Shown: positions 46,017 through 54,300 of the stretch, piece by piece
Layout: the number at the start of each line of letters is the position of its first letter
Numbering within the stretch: position 1 is the first letter of the stretch
Origin: Parasphingopyxis marina
GTDB lineage: Bacteria; Pseudomonadota; Alphaproteobacteria; Sphingomonadales; Sphingomonadaceae
DNA length: 64,000 nt
Assembly (NCBI RefSeq): GCF_014237875.1
Contig: NZ_JACJVJ010000001.1
Location: 1,538,501-1,602,500, forward strand
Direction of reading: 5' to 3'
The notes under the pieces: generated by a model
What the model saw: only the letters and a program-made list of their open reading frames with translations
What the model was told of the DNA's origin: nothing
Databases searched by the model: none
Position numbers and translations under genes: made by a program

Positions 46017-47363
46017 CTATTGATGCACATAGACCGCGCGGTCGTGCGAAAAGGCCTTGAAGCCGAAATAGCCGTGATAGCTGCCCATGCCGCTCTGGTT
46101 GACGCCGCCGAAGGGCAGGTGGTTTTCCAGATAGTGGGAGAAGACGCCGTTGACGGTCACGCCGCCCGATGAGGTGCGCTTGAGCACCTTCTCGATCGTC
46201 GCCGGGTTCGCGCTGAAGATATAGAGCGCCAGCGGTTTGTCGCGGCTGGCGATATAGTCGATCACCTCGTCGATCGTCTCATAGGTCATGATCGGCAGCA
46301 CCGGCGCGAAAATCTCTTCCTGCAGGATCGTCATGTCCGGGGTGACGCCGGTGACGAGGGTGGGATGGATGGTGAGATCGGCTTCTTCCAGATCGCCGCC
46401 GACGGCAATCTCCGCGCCCTTGCCCACGGCATCGTCGACCAGCCCCTTCACCCGCGCGAAATTCCCTTCATTGACGATCTGCGCGATGCTGCTCTTGTCG
46501 ATCGCGCCGTCCTTGTAGAGATTGTCCTTCACCGCGGCCTGGAACGCTTCGATCAGCGGCGCCTTTTGCGATTCCTGCACGAAGACATAATCGGGGCAGA
46601 TACAGGCCTGCCCGCCGTTGAACTGTTTGGCGTTGGCGAGCGCGGCGGCGATCGCGCCGATATCCGCGCCCTCGTCGACGATAACGGGCGATTTCCCGCC
46701 CAGCTCCAGGGTCACGCTCGCCAGATGCTTGGCCGCCGCCGCCATCACGATCTTGCCGACGCGCGTGCTGCCGGTGAAGAAGATATGGTTGAACGGCAGT
46801 TCGAGCAGCGCCTGGGCGACGCTCACATCGCCCTCGAACAGCGCGACCTCATTCTCGTCGAACGCCTCGCGGATGATCGTTCCGGCGACCCGCGCGGTGG
46901 CGGGGCACAGGTCGGTGAGCTTGACGATGCAGCAATTGCCGGCGGCGACGGCGGCGGCGAGCGGGCCGAGCGCGAGGCCCAGCGGGAAGTTCCACGGGCC
47001 GAGGATCAGGCACACGCCGCGCGCCTCGGGCACGATCATCGCCTTGTCGGCGGGGTTGAGCGAGGGCGTCACCTCGGTGGGCTTCATCCACTCGTCCAGA
47101 TTGTCGATGTTCCGCTGGATATTCGCCGTCACATTGGCGATCTCGGTGATCCGGATTTCCTGTTCGGGCTTGCGGGTATCCTCCAGCACGGCCGCGACGA
47201 TATCGTCGGCATGGGCTTCCACCGCGGCTTTCAGCTTCCCAAGCTTGGCCTTGCGCTCCTCGGCCGAGCTCGCCTTGACGTCCCACTGGTTCGCCTGCTG
47301 GGCGGCGAAGACCTGTTCGATATTTTGGGTAGCGTCGTCGGAGGTTTGGAGAGCGGTAGCCAT
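46017..47363 (-). CDS. Aldehyde dehydrogenase, coniferyl-aldehyde dehydrogenase-like
   Basis: 448 residues from MATALQTSDDATQN with AGGAAAA upstream. Short class-3-type ALDH: GPWNFPLGLALGPLAAAVAAGN (about 113), FTGSTRVGKIVM, catalytic Glu in VTLELGGKSP (about 220) and Cys in NGGQACICPDYV (about 254), end LPFGGVNQSGMGSYHGYFGFKAFSHDRAV. Oxidises long-chain or aromatic aldehydes with NAD(P). No lignin genes nearby, so substrate is open. Confidence 0.9.
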   Translation of the reverse strand: MATALQTSDDATQNIEQVFAAQQANQWDVKASSAEERKAKLGKLKAAVEAHADDIVAAVLEDTRKPEQEIRITEIANVTANIQRNIDNLDEWMKPTEVTPSLNPADKAMIVPEARGVCLILGPWNFPLGLALGPLAAAVAAGNCCIVKLTDLCPATARVAGTIIREAFDENEVALFEGDVSVAQALLELPFNHIFFTGSTRVGKIVMAAAAKHLASVTLELGGKSPVIVDEGADIGAIAAALANAKQFNGGQACICPDYVFVQESQKAPLIEAFQAAVKDNLYKDGAIDKSSIAQIVNEGNFARVKGLVDDAVGKGAEIAVGGDLEEADLTIHPTLVTGVTPDMTILQEEIFAPVLPIMTYETIDEVIDYIASRDKPLALYIFSANPATIEKVLKRTSSGGVTVNGVFSHYLENHLPFGGVNQSGMGSYHGYFGFKAFSHDRAVYVHQ

Positions 47364-47459
47364 GAATTTTCCTGTCTGAGATGAGTAGCAACCTACACAA
47401 TAGCGCGTCGGCGATATTGCGCCAACAGCCATATTTGCGGTGCCTCCGGAGGCAGCAAC

Positions 47460-47948
47460 CTAGTAGCTGGCGAAAATGCCGCCCGAGCCGTCGCGATTAA
47501 AGGCGATGACCCGATAGGGATCGGTGCGATCTCCCATCTCCATGCCCGGTGATCCCGCGGGCATGCCGGGCACCGCAAGCCCTGCGACGTCCGGTTGTTC
47601 GTCGAGCAGTCTACGGACGTCCCCCGCCGGTACATGGCCCTCAATCGCATAGCCGGCGACAAGACCCGTGTGGCAGGAGCGTAGCGCGGGCGGCACTCCG
47701 CTTTCCGTGGCGATCGGCCCGGTGTCGGCGACTTCGATCGTGCGAACGGCAAAGCCGGCCGCGCGCATGTGATCGACCCATGCGTTGCAGCAGCCGCAGG
47801 TCGGGGTCTTGTAGACGACGAGTTCCGGCGCTTGCGCCTGATCGGCTTCGAGGAGCGCTGCGGCTTGCGTCTCGTCGGATTCGCCCGTGCAGGCGATGAA
47901 AACGAGAGGAACAGACGCGACGAACGTGCGACGAGACAGATTGGGCAT
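47460..47948 (-). CDS. DUF411 domain-containing exported protein
   Basis: 162 residues from ATG 47948, chosen for GGAGG five bases upstream. The N-terminus SRRTFVASVPLVFIACTG combines a twin-arginine-like motif with a lipobox Cys. DUF411 core: VYKTPTCGCCNAWVDHMRAAGF (CxCC metal motif, about 55), GVPPALRSCHTGLVAGYAIEGHVP and GLAVPGMPAGSPGMEMG. Family members are linked to copper handling and share a Met-rich end; function not proven. Confidence 0.88.
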   Translation of the reverse strand: MPNLSRRTFVASVPLVFIACTGESDETQAAALLEADQAQAPELVVYKTPTCGCCNAWVDHMRAAGFAVRTIEVADTGPIATESGVPPALRSCHTGLVAGYAIEGHVPAGDVRRLLDEQPDVAGLAVPGMPAGSPGMEMGDRTDPYRVIAFNRDGSGGIFASY

Positions 47949-48153
47949 TCGAACCTCCATGCCCATAGTGTTAGCGCCTCGCTGTGCGCAATGGCAACGA
48001 CAACGGGCAGTTCCGTGTGGTCAGCGGCGCGCGGCGGGCGCCTTGCTGTTCACGCCCATGGCACAGTCTGGGTTAATCCTCGCCGATCCCCCTCGACTCC
48101 GCCTCCGTTTCCATGCATGAGAACAAACCGGGAATATCGACGGGGGAATCGGC

Positions 48154-49662
48154 ATGGTCGCGCATGTTGCGACAACCGCCTATCTGGGGCTCGAAGCACG
48201 GCCGGTAGAGGTGCAGGTGCAGATCGCGCCCGGCGTTCCCGCCTTCAATCTCGTCGGCCTGCCGGACAAGGCGGTCGCTGAAAGCCGGGAGCGGGTGCGG
48301 GCGGCGATCTCCGCCATCGGCCTCGCGCTGCCGCCCAAGCGGATCACCATCAACCTGTCGCCGGCGGACCTCCCCAAGGAAGGCTCGCATTACGATCTGC
48401 CGATCGCGCTGGGCCTGCTCGGGGCGATGGGCGTCGTCGATGCCGAAACGCTTGCGGGCTATGTCGTGGTCGGCGAATTGGGGCTGGACGGGCGGGTGGC
48501 GGCCTCTCCGGGCGTGCTGCTGGCCGCGCTCAACGCGTCTTCGCGCGATCTCGGCTTGGTCTGCCCGGCGGCGCAGGGGCCGGAAGCCGCCTGGGCCGGG
48601 GATGTCGAGGTGATCGGCGCGCCGGATCTTCTGGCGCTGCTCAACCATTTCAAGGGCACGAGCCAGTTGCCGCCGCCCGAGCCCGGCGCGGTCGAGGATC
48701 GCGTCGCCGGGCCCGACCTGAAACAGGTGAAGGGGCAGGAAACCGCCAAGCGCGCGCTGGAGATCGCGGCGGCGGGCGGGCACAACCTTCTCATGCTCGG
48801 CCCGCCGGGCGCGGGGAAATCGCTGCTGGCCGCGTGCCTGCCGGGAATCCTCCCCGATCTGGCCCCGGCCGAGGCGCTGGAAGTGTCGATGGTCGCTTCG
48901 GTCGCCGGGACGCTGGAGGGCGGGCAGTTGCGCCGCAACCGGCCCTATCGCGCGCCGCATCATTCGGCTTCGATGGCGGCGCTGGTCGGTGGCGGGCTGA
49001 AGGTGCGGCCGGGCGAGGTCAGCCTTGCCCATCTCGGCGTGCTGTTCCTCGACGAACTGCCCGAATTCCAGCGGCCGGTGCTCGATTCGCTGCGCCAGCC
49101 GCTCGAAACCGGCACCGTGTCGGTTGCCCGCGCCAATGCCCATGTCACCTTCCCGGCGCGCGTCCAGCTGGTCGCGGCGATGAACCCGTGCCGCTGCGGG
49201 CATCTCGGCGATGCCGCGCTTGCCTGTTCGCGCGCGCCGAAATGCGCCGCCGACTATCAGGCGAAGATATCGGGGCCGCTGCTCGACCGGATCGACCTGC
49301 ATGTGGATGTGGACGCGGTTTCGGCGTCCGACCTGACCCTGCCGCCGCCCGCGGAGGGTTCAGGCGAGGTTGCAGCGCGCGTCACGGCGGCGCGGGCGGT
49401 GCAGACGGCGCGCTATGAAGGCGAGGCCGCGCGCACCAATTGCGAGGCCGATGGCGAGCTGCTGGATGCGGTGGCGACGCCGGACGAGCCGGGCCGCGCG
49501 CTGCTCGCCCAGGCGGCCGAGGCGATGCGGCTCACCGCGCGGGGATATACCCGGGTGCTGCGCGTCGCCCGCACGATCGCCGATCTTGCGGGCAGCGACG
49601 GGGTCGGCCGCGTCCATATCGCCGAGGCGCTCAGCTACCGTCGCCAGCCGCCGCGCAATTGA
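48154..49662 (+). CDS. comM: YifB/ComM family Mg-chelatase-like AAA+ ATPase
   Basis: 502 residues. N-terminal ChlI-like domain (RPVEVQVQIAPGVPAFNLVGLPDKAVAESRERVRAA), Walker A LGPPGAGKSLLAACLPGILP (about 213), RAPHHSAS, Walker B LGVLFLDELPEF (about 293), zinc-like NPCRCGHLGD with following Cys (about 347-365), ISGPLLDRIDLHVDV. ComM is a hexameric helicase aiding branch migration during natural transformation; goes with dprA at 14287. Confidence 0.95.
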   Translation: MVAHVATTAYLGLEARPVEVQVQIAPGVPAFNLVGLPDKAVAESRERVRAAISAIGLALPPKRITINLSPADLPKEGSHYDLPIALGLLGAMGVVDAETLAGYVVVGELGLDGRVAASPGVLLAALNASSRDLGLVCPAAQGPEAAWAGDVEVIGAPDLLALLNHFKGTSQLPPPEPGAVEDRVAGPDLKQVKGQETAKRALEIAAAGGHNLLMLGPPGAGKSLLAACLPGILPDLAPAEALEVSMVASVAGTLEGGQLRRNRPYRAPHHSASMAALVGGGLKVRPGEVSLAHLGVLFLDELPEFQRPVLDSLRQPLETGTVSVARANAHVTFPARVQLVAAMNPCRCGHLGDAALACSRAPKCAADYQAKISGPLLDRIDLHVDVDAVSASDLTLPPPAEGSGEVAARVTAARAVQTARYEGEAARTNCEADGELLDAVATPDEPGRALLAQAAEAMRLTARGYTRVLRVARTIADLAGSDGVGRVHIAEALSYRRQPPRN

Positions 49663-49752
49663 CTCGTTCCGCCGGGGCCGTCATCCTTCACGCGGGCGCA
49701 CATTCGTTCCAGGGATTGGCGGAGGCCGATCCGCTGCAAGAGGGGAATCTCA

Positions 49753-50160
49753 ATGGAATATATGTTGATGCCGCTACGTCGCTATGCGGATTTCGAAGGG
49801 CGTTCGCGCCGAACCGAATATTGGATGTTCGTGCTGTTCTACGTCATCCTGTTCGTCGCGGCGTTTGTCGTCGGCATGATCCTCGACGCGATATTGGGTT
49901 CGATGTCGGGCGGCGGCATGGGAATTATAACCATGATCCTCGTCATCGGTCTGGCTCTGGCGCTTTTCGTGCCGTCGCTGGCGGTGCAGGTGCGCCGTTT
50001 TCACGATCAGGACAAATCCGGCTGGTTCGTCCTGCTGGGCTTCATTCCCTATGTCGGCGGCATAATCGTGCTCGTTTTCATGTGCCTCGATGGCACGCCG
50101 GGCCCGAACCGGTTCGGCCCCGATCCAAAAGAACGCGGCAACGCCGACGTCTTTAGCTGA
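49753..50160 (+). CDS. DUF805 domain-containing membrane protein
   Basis: 135 residues, three membrane segments. LRRYADFEGRSRRTEYWMFVLFYVI and VQVRRFHDQDKSGWFVLLGFIPYVGGIIVLVFMCLDGTPGPNRFGPDP are the DUF805 signature from end to end. Inner-membrane protein of unknown function; a short GCAAGAGGGG ribosome site precedes the ATG. Confidence 0.92.
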   Translation: MEYMLMPLRRYADFEGRSRRTEYWMFVLFYVILFVAAFVVGMILDAILGSMSGGGMGIITMILVIGLALALFVPSLAVQVRRFHDQDKSGWFVLLGFIPYVGGIIVLVFMCLDGTPGPNRFGPDPKERGNADVFS

Positions 50161-50186
50161 GGCGCAAACCAAGGCCGGTATTTTAG

Positions 50187-50225
50187 GCGTTTCAATCGCG
50201 CGACGATGTTGCGCGATTGAAACGC
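50187..50225. repeat. 15-bp perfect inverted repeat upstream of tRNA-Leu
   Basis: GCGTTTCAATCGCGC (50187-50201) and its exact complement (50211-50225) around a 9-base loop. It is 26 bases past the DUF805 stop and 28 bases before tRNA-Leu. No T-run follows on either strand, so it is not a standard terminator. Confidence 0.75.
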
Positions 50226-50253
50226 TTCGGCTAACGGCCATGCCGTCCGGCGG

Positions 50254-50338
50254 GCCTCTGTGGCGGAATTGGTAGACGCGCTCGACTCAAAATCGAGTTC
50301 CTTCGGGAGTGCCGGTTCGACTCCGGCCAGAGGTACCA
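50254..50338 (+). tRNA. tRNA-Leu (anticodon CAA)
   Basis: 85 bases with a long variable arm as expected for leucine. Acceptor stem GCCTCTG/CAGAGGT, anticodon loop CTCAAAA between CTCGA and TCGAG, T-arm GGTTCGACTCC, CCA encoded (50336-50338). Its last 12 bases are the start of the 21-bp repeat that recurs at 51177, so its 3' end is an attachment site. Confidence 0.97.
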
Positions 50339-50347
50339 ACGGCCCGT
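50327..50347 (+). repeat. Attachment-site-like direct repeat, left copy (attL-like)
   Basis: 21 bases, beginning CCAGAGGTACCAACGGCC, identical to 51177-51197 and 850 bp away. Covers the last 12 bases of tRNA-Leu plus 9 downstream. Flanking bases differ on both sides. Confidence 0.8.
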
Positions 50348-50515
50348 CAGAAAGCCGCAGTTTTCTGCCGTTTCCATACGTGCGCAGGTGGGGTGTGCCA
50401 ACAATTTGGCACAGTTTCACACCAGAATTTGGCACATATGCTATGGTACCTTTCGTGCTATTCTGATTGGAATTGAAATTCGATTTGTCTGAGTTGTCGT
50501 CGCATAGGGGGAGAT

Positions 50516-51025
50516 ATGGGCTGGCTGATCGCCGTTCTAATCATCTTGACGGTGATCTATTTCAGCATCATTTCACCGGGATTTAGAAAAGGCCTTTTCG
50601 GATTGATCGGTCTCGTCGTTGTGGCTGGATTGATCTACTATTCATATGAACGCAGGGAAGAGCGGGCCGCTCTCTCGCGAGTTTCACAAGATGATTTAGA
50701 ATTCACGCGTTTGGGTTGGACCTTTAGCTATAGCGACGATGTACTGTTCTCGGGGGTGGTTCGGAACCGATCTCGATACGAGGTTACAAACCTTGTTTTC
50801 AGGCTCGAACTCTTTGACTGCCCGACAAGTGCGCCGGAAGATGATTGGCCTAGAGGTTGCGCATCGATTGGTCTCGATGATCGAGCTTCGACGTACGCCT
50901 CAATACCGCCGGAGGGTTCGCGACAATTCGAGGTTCGAGGCATGATGTTCCATACGCCAGAGGTACAGGGATCGCCTTATCTCCAGTGGGGTATAGAAGA
51001 GGTTCGAGCAAACGAGGTAGATTGA
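50516..51025 (+). CDS. Hypothetical membrane protein with FxLYD-like domain (element cargo)
   Basis: 169 residues; AGGGG just before the ATG. Two membrane helices (WLIAVLIILTVIYFSII, 3-19; GLFGLIGLVVVAGLIYYSY, 26-44), a short charged stretch, then a beta-rich domain (60-165) with LFSGVVRNRSRYEVTNLVFRLELFDC and CASIGLDDR and SIPPEGSRQFEVRG. The N-R-S followed by a Cys pair resembles FxLYD/Ig-like periplasmic domains. Function unknown. It is the only gene of the element in tRNA-Leu. Confidence 0.7.
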   Translation: MGWLIAVLIILTVIYFSIISPGFRKGLFGLIGLVVVAGLIYYSYERREERAALSRVSQDDLEFTRLGWTFSYSDDVLFSGVVRNRSRYEVTNLVFRLELFDCPTSAPEDDWPRGCASIGLDDRASTYASIPPEGSRQFEVRGMMFHTPEVQGSPYLQWGIEEVRANEVD

Positions 51026-51176
51026 AGTGAGGCCTTCAATCGTCCGGCGTGATGATGGATTGGCGATGTGTCAAAGTGTGCCAATCGGAATGCTATGCAC
51101 AAAATTGTTGGCACAGATGATGGCACATTGTTGAAATTGTGGCCGCCGGGCGCAGAATTCTGCCATTCTTTTGCAC

Positions 51177-51197
51177 CCAGAGGTACCAACGGCCCGT
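51177..51197 (+). repeat. Attachment-site-like direct repeat, right copy (attR-like)
   Basis: Identical to 50327-50347. Here it is only a tRNA-Leu 3' fragment, followed by TTTT, which would have been the original T-run after tRNA-Leu before insertion. Confidence 0.8.
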
Positions 51198-51370
51198 TTT
51201 TCCTGTCCTACAGACCGGCGCGCATGATAGGGTCATGCCCGCACGCGCGCCTCGTTTCGCGGCCCGCGGCAGGACGGGAAGCAAAGGTCACACGCACATT
51301 CTGAAAATCCGGGAAAACAGGGCTTTCCTGACCCCCGCCTGTGTCGATCCGTGTCAACCGGGGCCGGGTC

Positions 51371-54300
51371 CTAGAAGCCGAGATCGCTGAACGTCTGCTG
51401 GTCGAAACGCAGGCGGAAGGTGACGTAAGGGCCGCTGCGCGTATAGCGGGCTTCCTCGAAATCGCGGTCCTCGAAGCCGGCGAAATTATAGCCGACCGTG
51501 ATCCAGCTATTCTCGACCGGGCTGATGCCGATATTGGGGCCGGCCGACCAGGTCCAGGCGCGGCCGCCATTGCCTTCGCGGATGCTGCCCGAAGCGCCGA
51601 TATCGACATGTTCCGACAGGTCGAAACGGACATCGGCGCCGAACAGGTTGCTCCAGCCTTTGACGTCGGCGGTGCCGATCCGGTCCGACACGTAGCGCGT
51701 GCCCCAGAAGAAGGAGAATTCGCTGCGCGAGAGGAAATCGGTGCCGCCGAACATGTCTTCCAGCGGGGTGGTCGGCGACCAGTTCAGCGAGAAGCTGTTG
51801 ACGATGCGGCGTGAGCGCAGGTCGCCGGTCGCGATCAGCGCGGCGCTGCCGATCGGGCCGGGCTGGCCGGCGATCGCATTGTCGACGCTGTCGCTGCGCA
51901 GCTCCAGCTTGTTGAGGAAGGACCAGTCGCTCCAGACGGGGCGGTGGGCGAGCGAGACTTCGAGTGCGGTGATCTCGCTCGACGGGCCGCCTTCCTGCTC
52001 GGCGCGGAGCCAGGAGAAGCTGCCGCCGACCGCGCTGCCTTCGCCGATCTGGCGCAGGAGCGAGGTGGTCAGGCCGTAGCGATCCTCGCGCTCGCCGTCG
52101 CGATATTCGGCGCGCCCGGCCCAGCTCCACCGGTCGCCGCGATAGGTGGCGCCGAAGGTGGTGGCGAGGAAATCCTCGGTCAGTACCGGGTTGGTGCCGT
52201 TGCCGACGAACCCGCCCGACGCGACCGGATGATCCTGGTTCAGCACGGTAGCGGGATCGATGCCGCCGTTCAGCGTCTCGTTGCCGTCGAGCGTGAAATC
52301 GATCGACCAATGCTCGTCGAGCACGACCGACTGCGCGAAACCGAAGGCGGCAAAGGTGCGCGGGCCATATTCGGAAATTTCCTGCTGGTTGCCGGCCAGC
52401 GAGATGCGCGCGCCGGACCAGGGCGCGAGATCGAAGCCGATGCGCGCCGTCTGGGCGTCGAAATCGCCGCCATCGGCGATCTCATAGCCGCCGACCAGGG
52501 TCAGCCAGTCGGTCGCGGCAAAGCGCGCGGTGATCTGGTGACGGGCCGGGAAGTCGACGCTGTCGGCATCGTCGAGCGCGAATTCGGTCTGCGCATCGAG
52601 CGTCAGCCGGTTGTCGATGAAACGCTGGGTCGCGCCGAGCTGGATCAGGGTGGATTCGGCCGTAGACCCGTCGCTGAGCGAGTCGTTGGCGTAGATCAGG
52701 CCGATCCGTCCGTCGGTCTGCTCGCCATTATATTCGAGCATCGCGCGGCCGGCGATGCGGCGGGCGTCGCGCGTCAGGAAATCCTCGTGCCAGCCGCTCG
52801 CCGCCAGGGTGATCCGGTCGGTCAGCTGCGCCCGTCCGTCGAAACCGAATTTGCGGGTGCCGTTCTGCGAACCGCTGATCTGGCCGGTGCCGAAACCGTC
52901 CTGCTGCTCGCGCGCATAGGCAAGGATATCGAAGCTGGAGCTGTGATGCTCGGCCTCGACCAGCCAGGCCGTCGCCGTACCGGGATCCTCGGTGCCCGAA
53001 GCCGCCGCGGCGCCGGGCTCGGCATTGCTGGCGGCGAACTCGGCGCGCACTTCGGTCGAATCGTCGGGTCGCCAGCGGATGTCGACCGCGCCCATCGTGG
53101 TTTCCACCTGGTTGTCGTCGTCGCGGATCGCGGTTGCACCGATCCGCAGCCGCTGGTCGGCGGTGGACCAGGTGACGCGCGCGCCGGCATTGATCCGGCG
53201 TTCGGCGATGCCGTCGACCTCATATTCGACGACGATGAATTGCGGGTTGAGGTTCGAATCGCGGCTCAGGATCGGTTCGCGGAAGCGGATCGTGCCGTTG
53301 AAATAGTCGACATCGTAGTCGATGTGGCGGACCAGCGTTTCGCTCGACAATATGAGGTTGGAGCGCAGCCGGTCCCGCACCTCGATCGTCACGCGCTCGC
53401 TGTTCGCCAGCAACTGGGTGCTGCCGATCGCATAGGGGCCGGTCAGGCCGTTGCCCTGGATCTCGACGCGGCGGAAGCGGTAAGGCGTATCGGCGACGAA
53501 AGCGGTGGCGGACACGCGCTCGTTGCGGAACTCGGTCCGTACGCCGTTGAAGCTGCGATTGTAGCGCGCGAGTTCGGTTTCGTTGAAATTGGTCTCAAAG
53601 TCTCCGAACATCGCATAGAATTGCGGCCGCTCCAGCCGCAGATAGAGCCGGCGGACGCTGGCGGCGTCATAGCCTCGCGCCGAACGATCGGCATAGACCG
53701 TGTAATATTGGTTCGGGTCGATAATGCCCTGGAACCGGCTTTCGTCGCGCTCGGCATCGCTGTCATAGGCGAGGGTCATCAGCCAGCGGCCGGTAACGCG
53801 GCCGCGCGCATAGAGCGCGATGCGGGCATCGGTGTAGACCTCCTCGCCATCGGCGGCGAGTTCCTCGAGATTGCGGTCGAGATGGTTGAAGCCGACGGTG
53901 CCGGCGGCAAAGCCGACGATCGTCCAGGGGCGGTCACCGGGTTCGAGCCACAGGTCGATCGTCTGTTCGCGCGCTACCTCTCCGTCGCGGAAGGCGAAGG
54001 AGGCGGCGAGGCTGCCAGACACGGTCGTCGGTTCCAGCTCGATATAGGCGATGCCCTCGTCGCCCTCGACATGCCATACCGGGCGGGCGCGCTCGAGCCC
54101 GGCGAGCTGGCGCGCCTGCTGGGCATCGGCCTCGACTGCCGGGAAATAAGGGGAGGGGACGGCGAAATCGCCGGTCAGCCCATGATGGACGGGCCTGCCG
54201 TCGCGATCCGTCAGCCGCACCGCGATGACCGGGCGGCTCACGCCGTCGGCAACGAGCAGCGAGCGTTCGCGGACGAGTTCGGCGCGCATCGGGGCGTCGC

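Larger units (their letters stand above)
50327..51197. mobile_element. Small tRNA-Leu-integrated element without an integrase
   Basis: Bounded by perfect 21-bp repeats. Inside each end is a cluster of TTGGCACA boxes: left at 50394 (inverted), 50406 and 50429; right at 51077 (inverted), 51108 and a 7-of-8 match at 51120. ATGCTATG occurs in both clusters (50438 and 51090). This is the layout of arm-type sites of a tyrosine recombinase. The interior is visibly AT-richer than its surroundings (43% GC in 50461-50520) and holds one gene. No recombinase is present, so it would need one supplied in trans. Element status is inference. Confidence 0.65.

Noticed and set aside
50956-50966. Third partial copy of the tRNA-Leu 3' end (GCCAGAGGTAC) inside the element gene
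   Set aside because: Only 11 bases and within a coding sequence; probably chance, though an older attachment site cannot be excluded.
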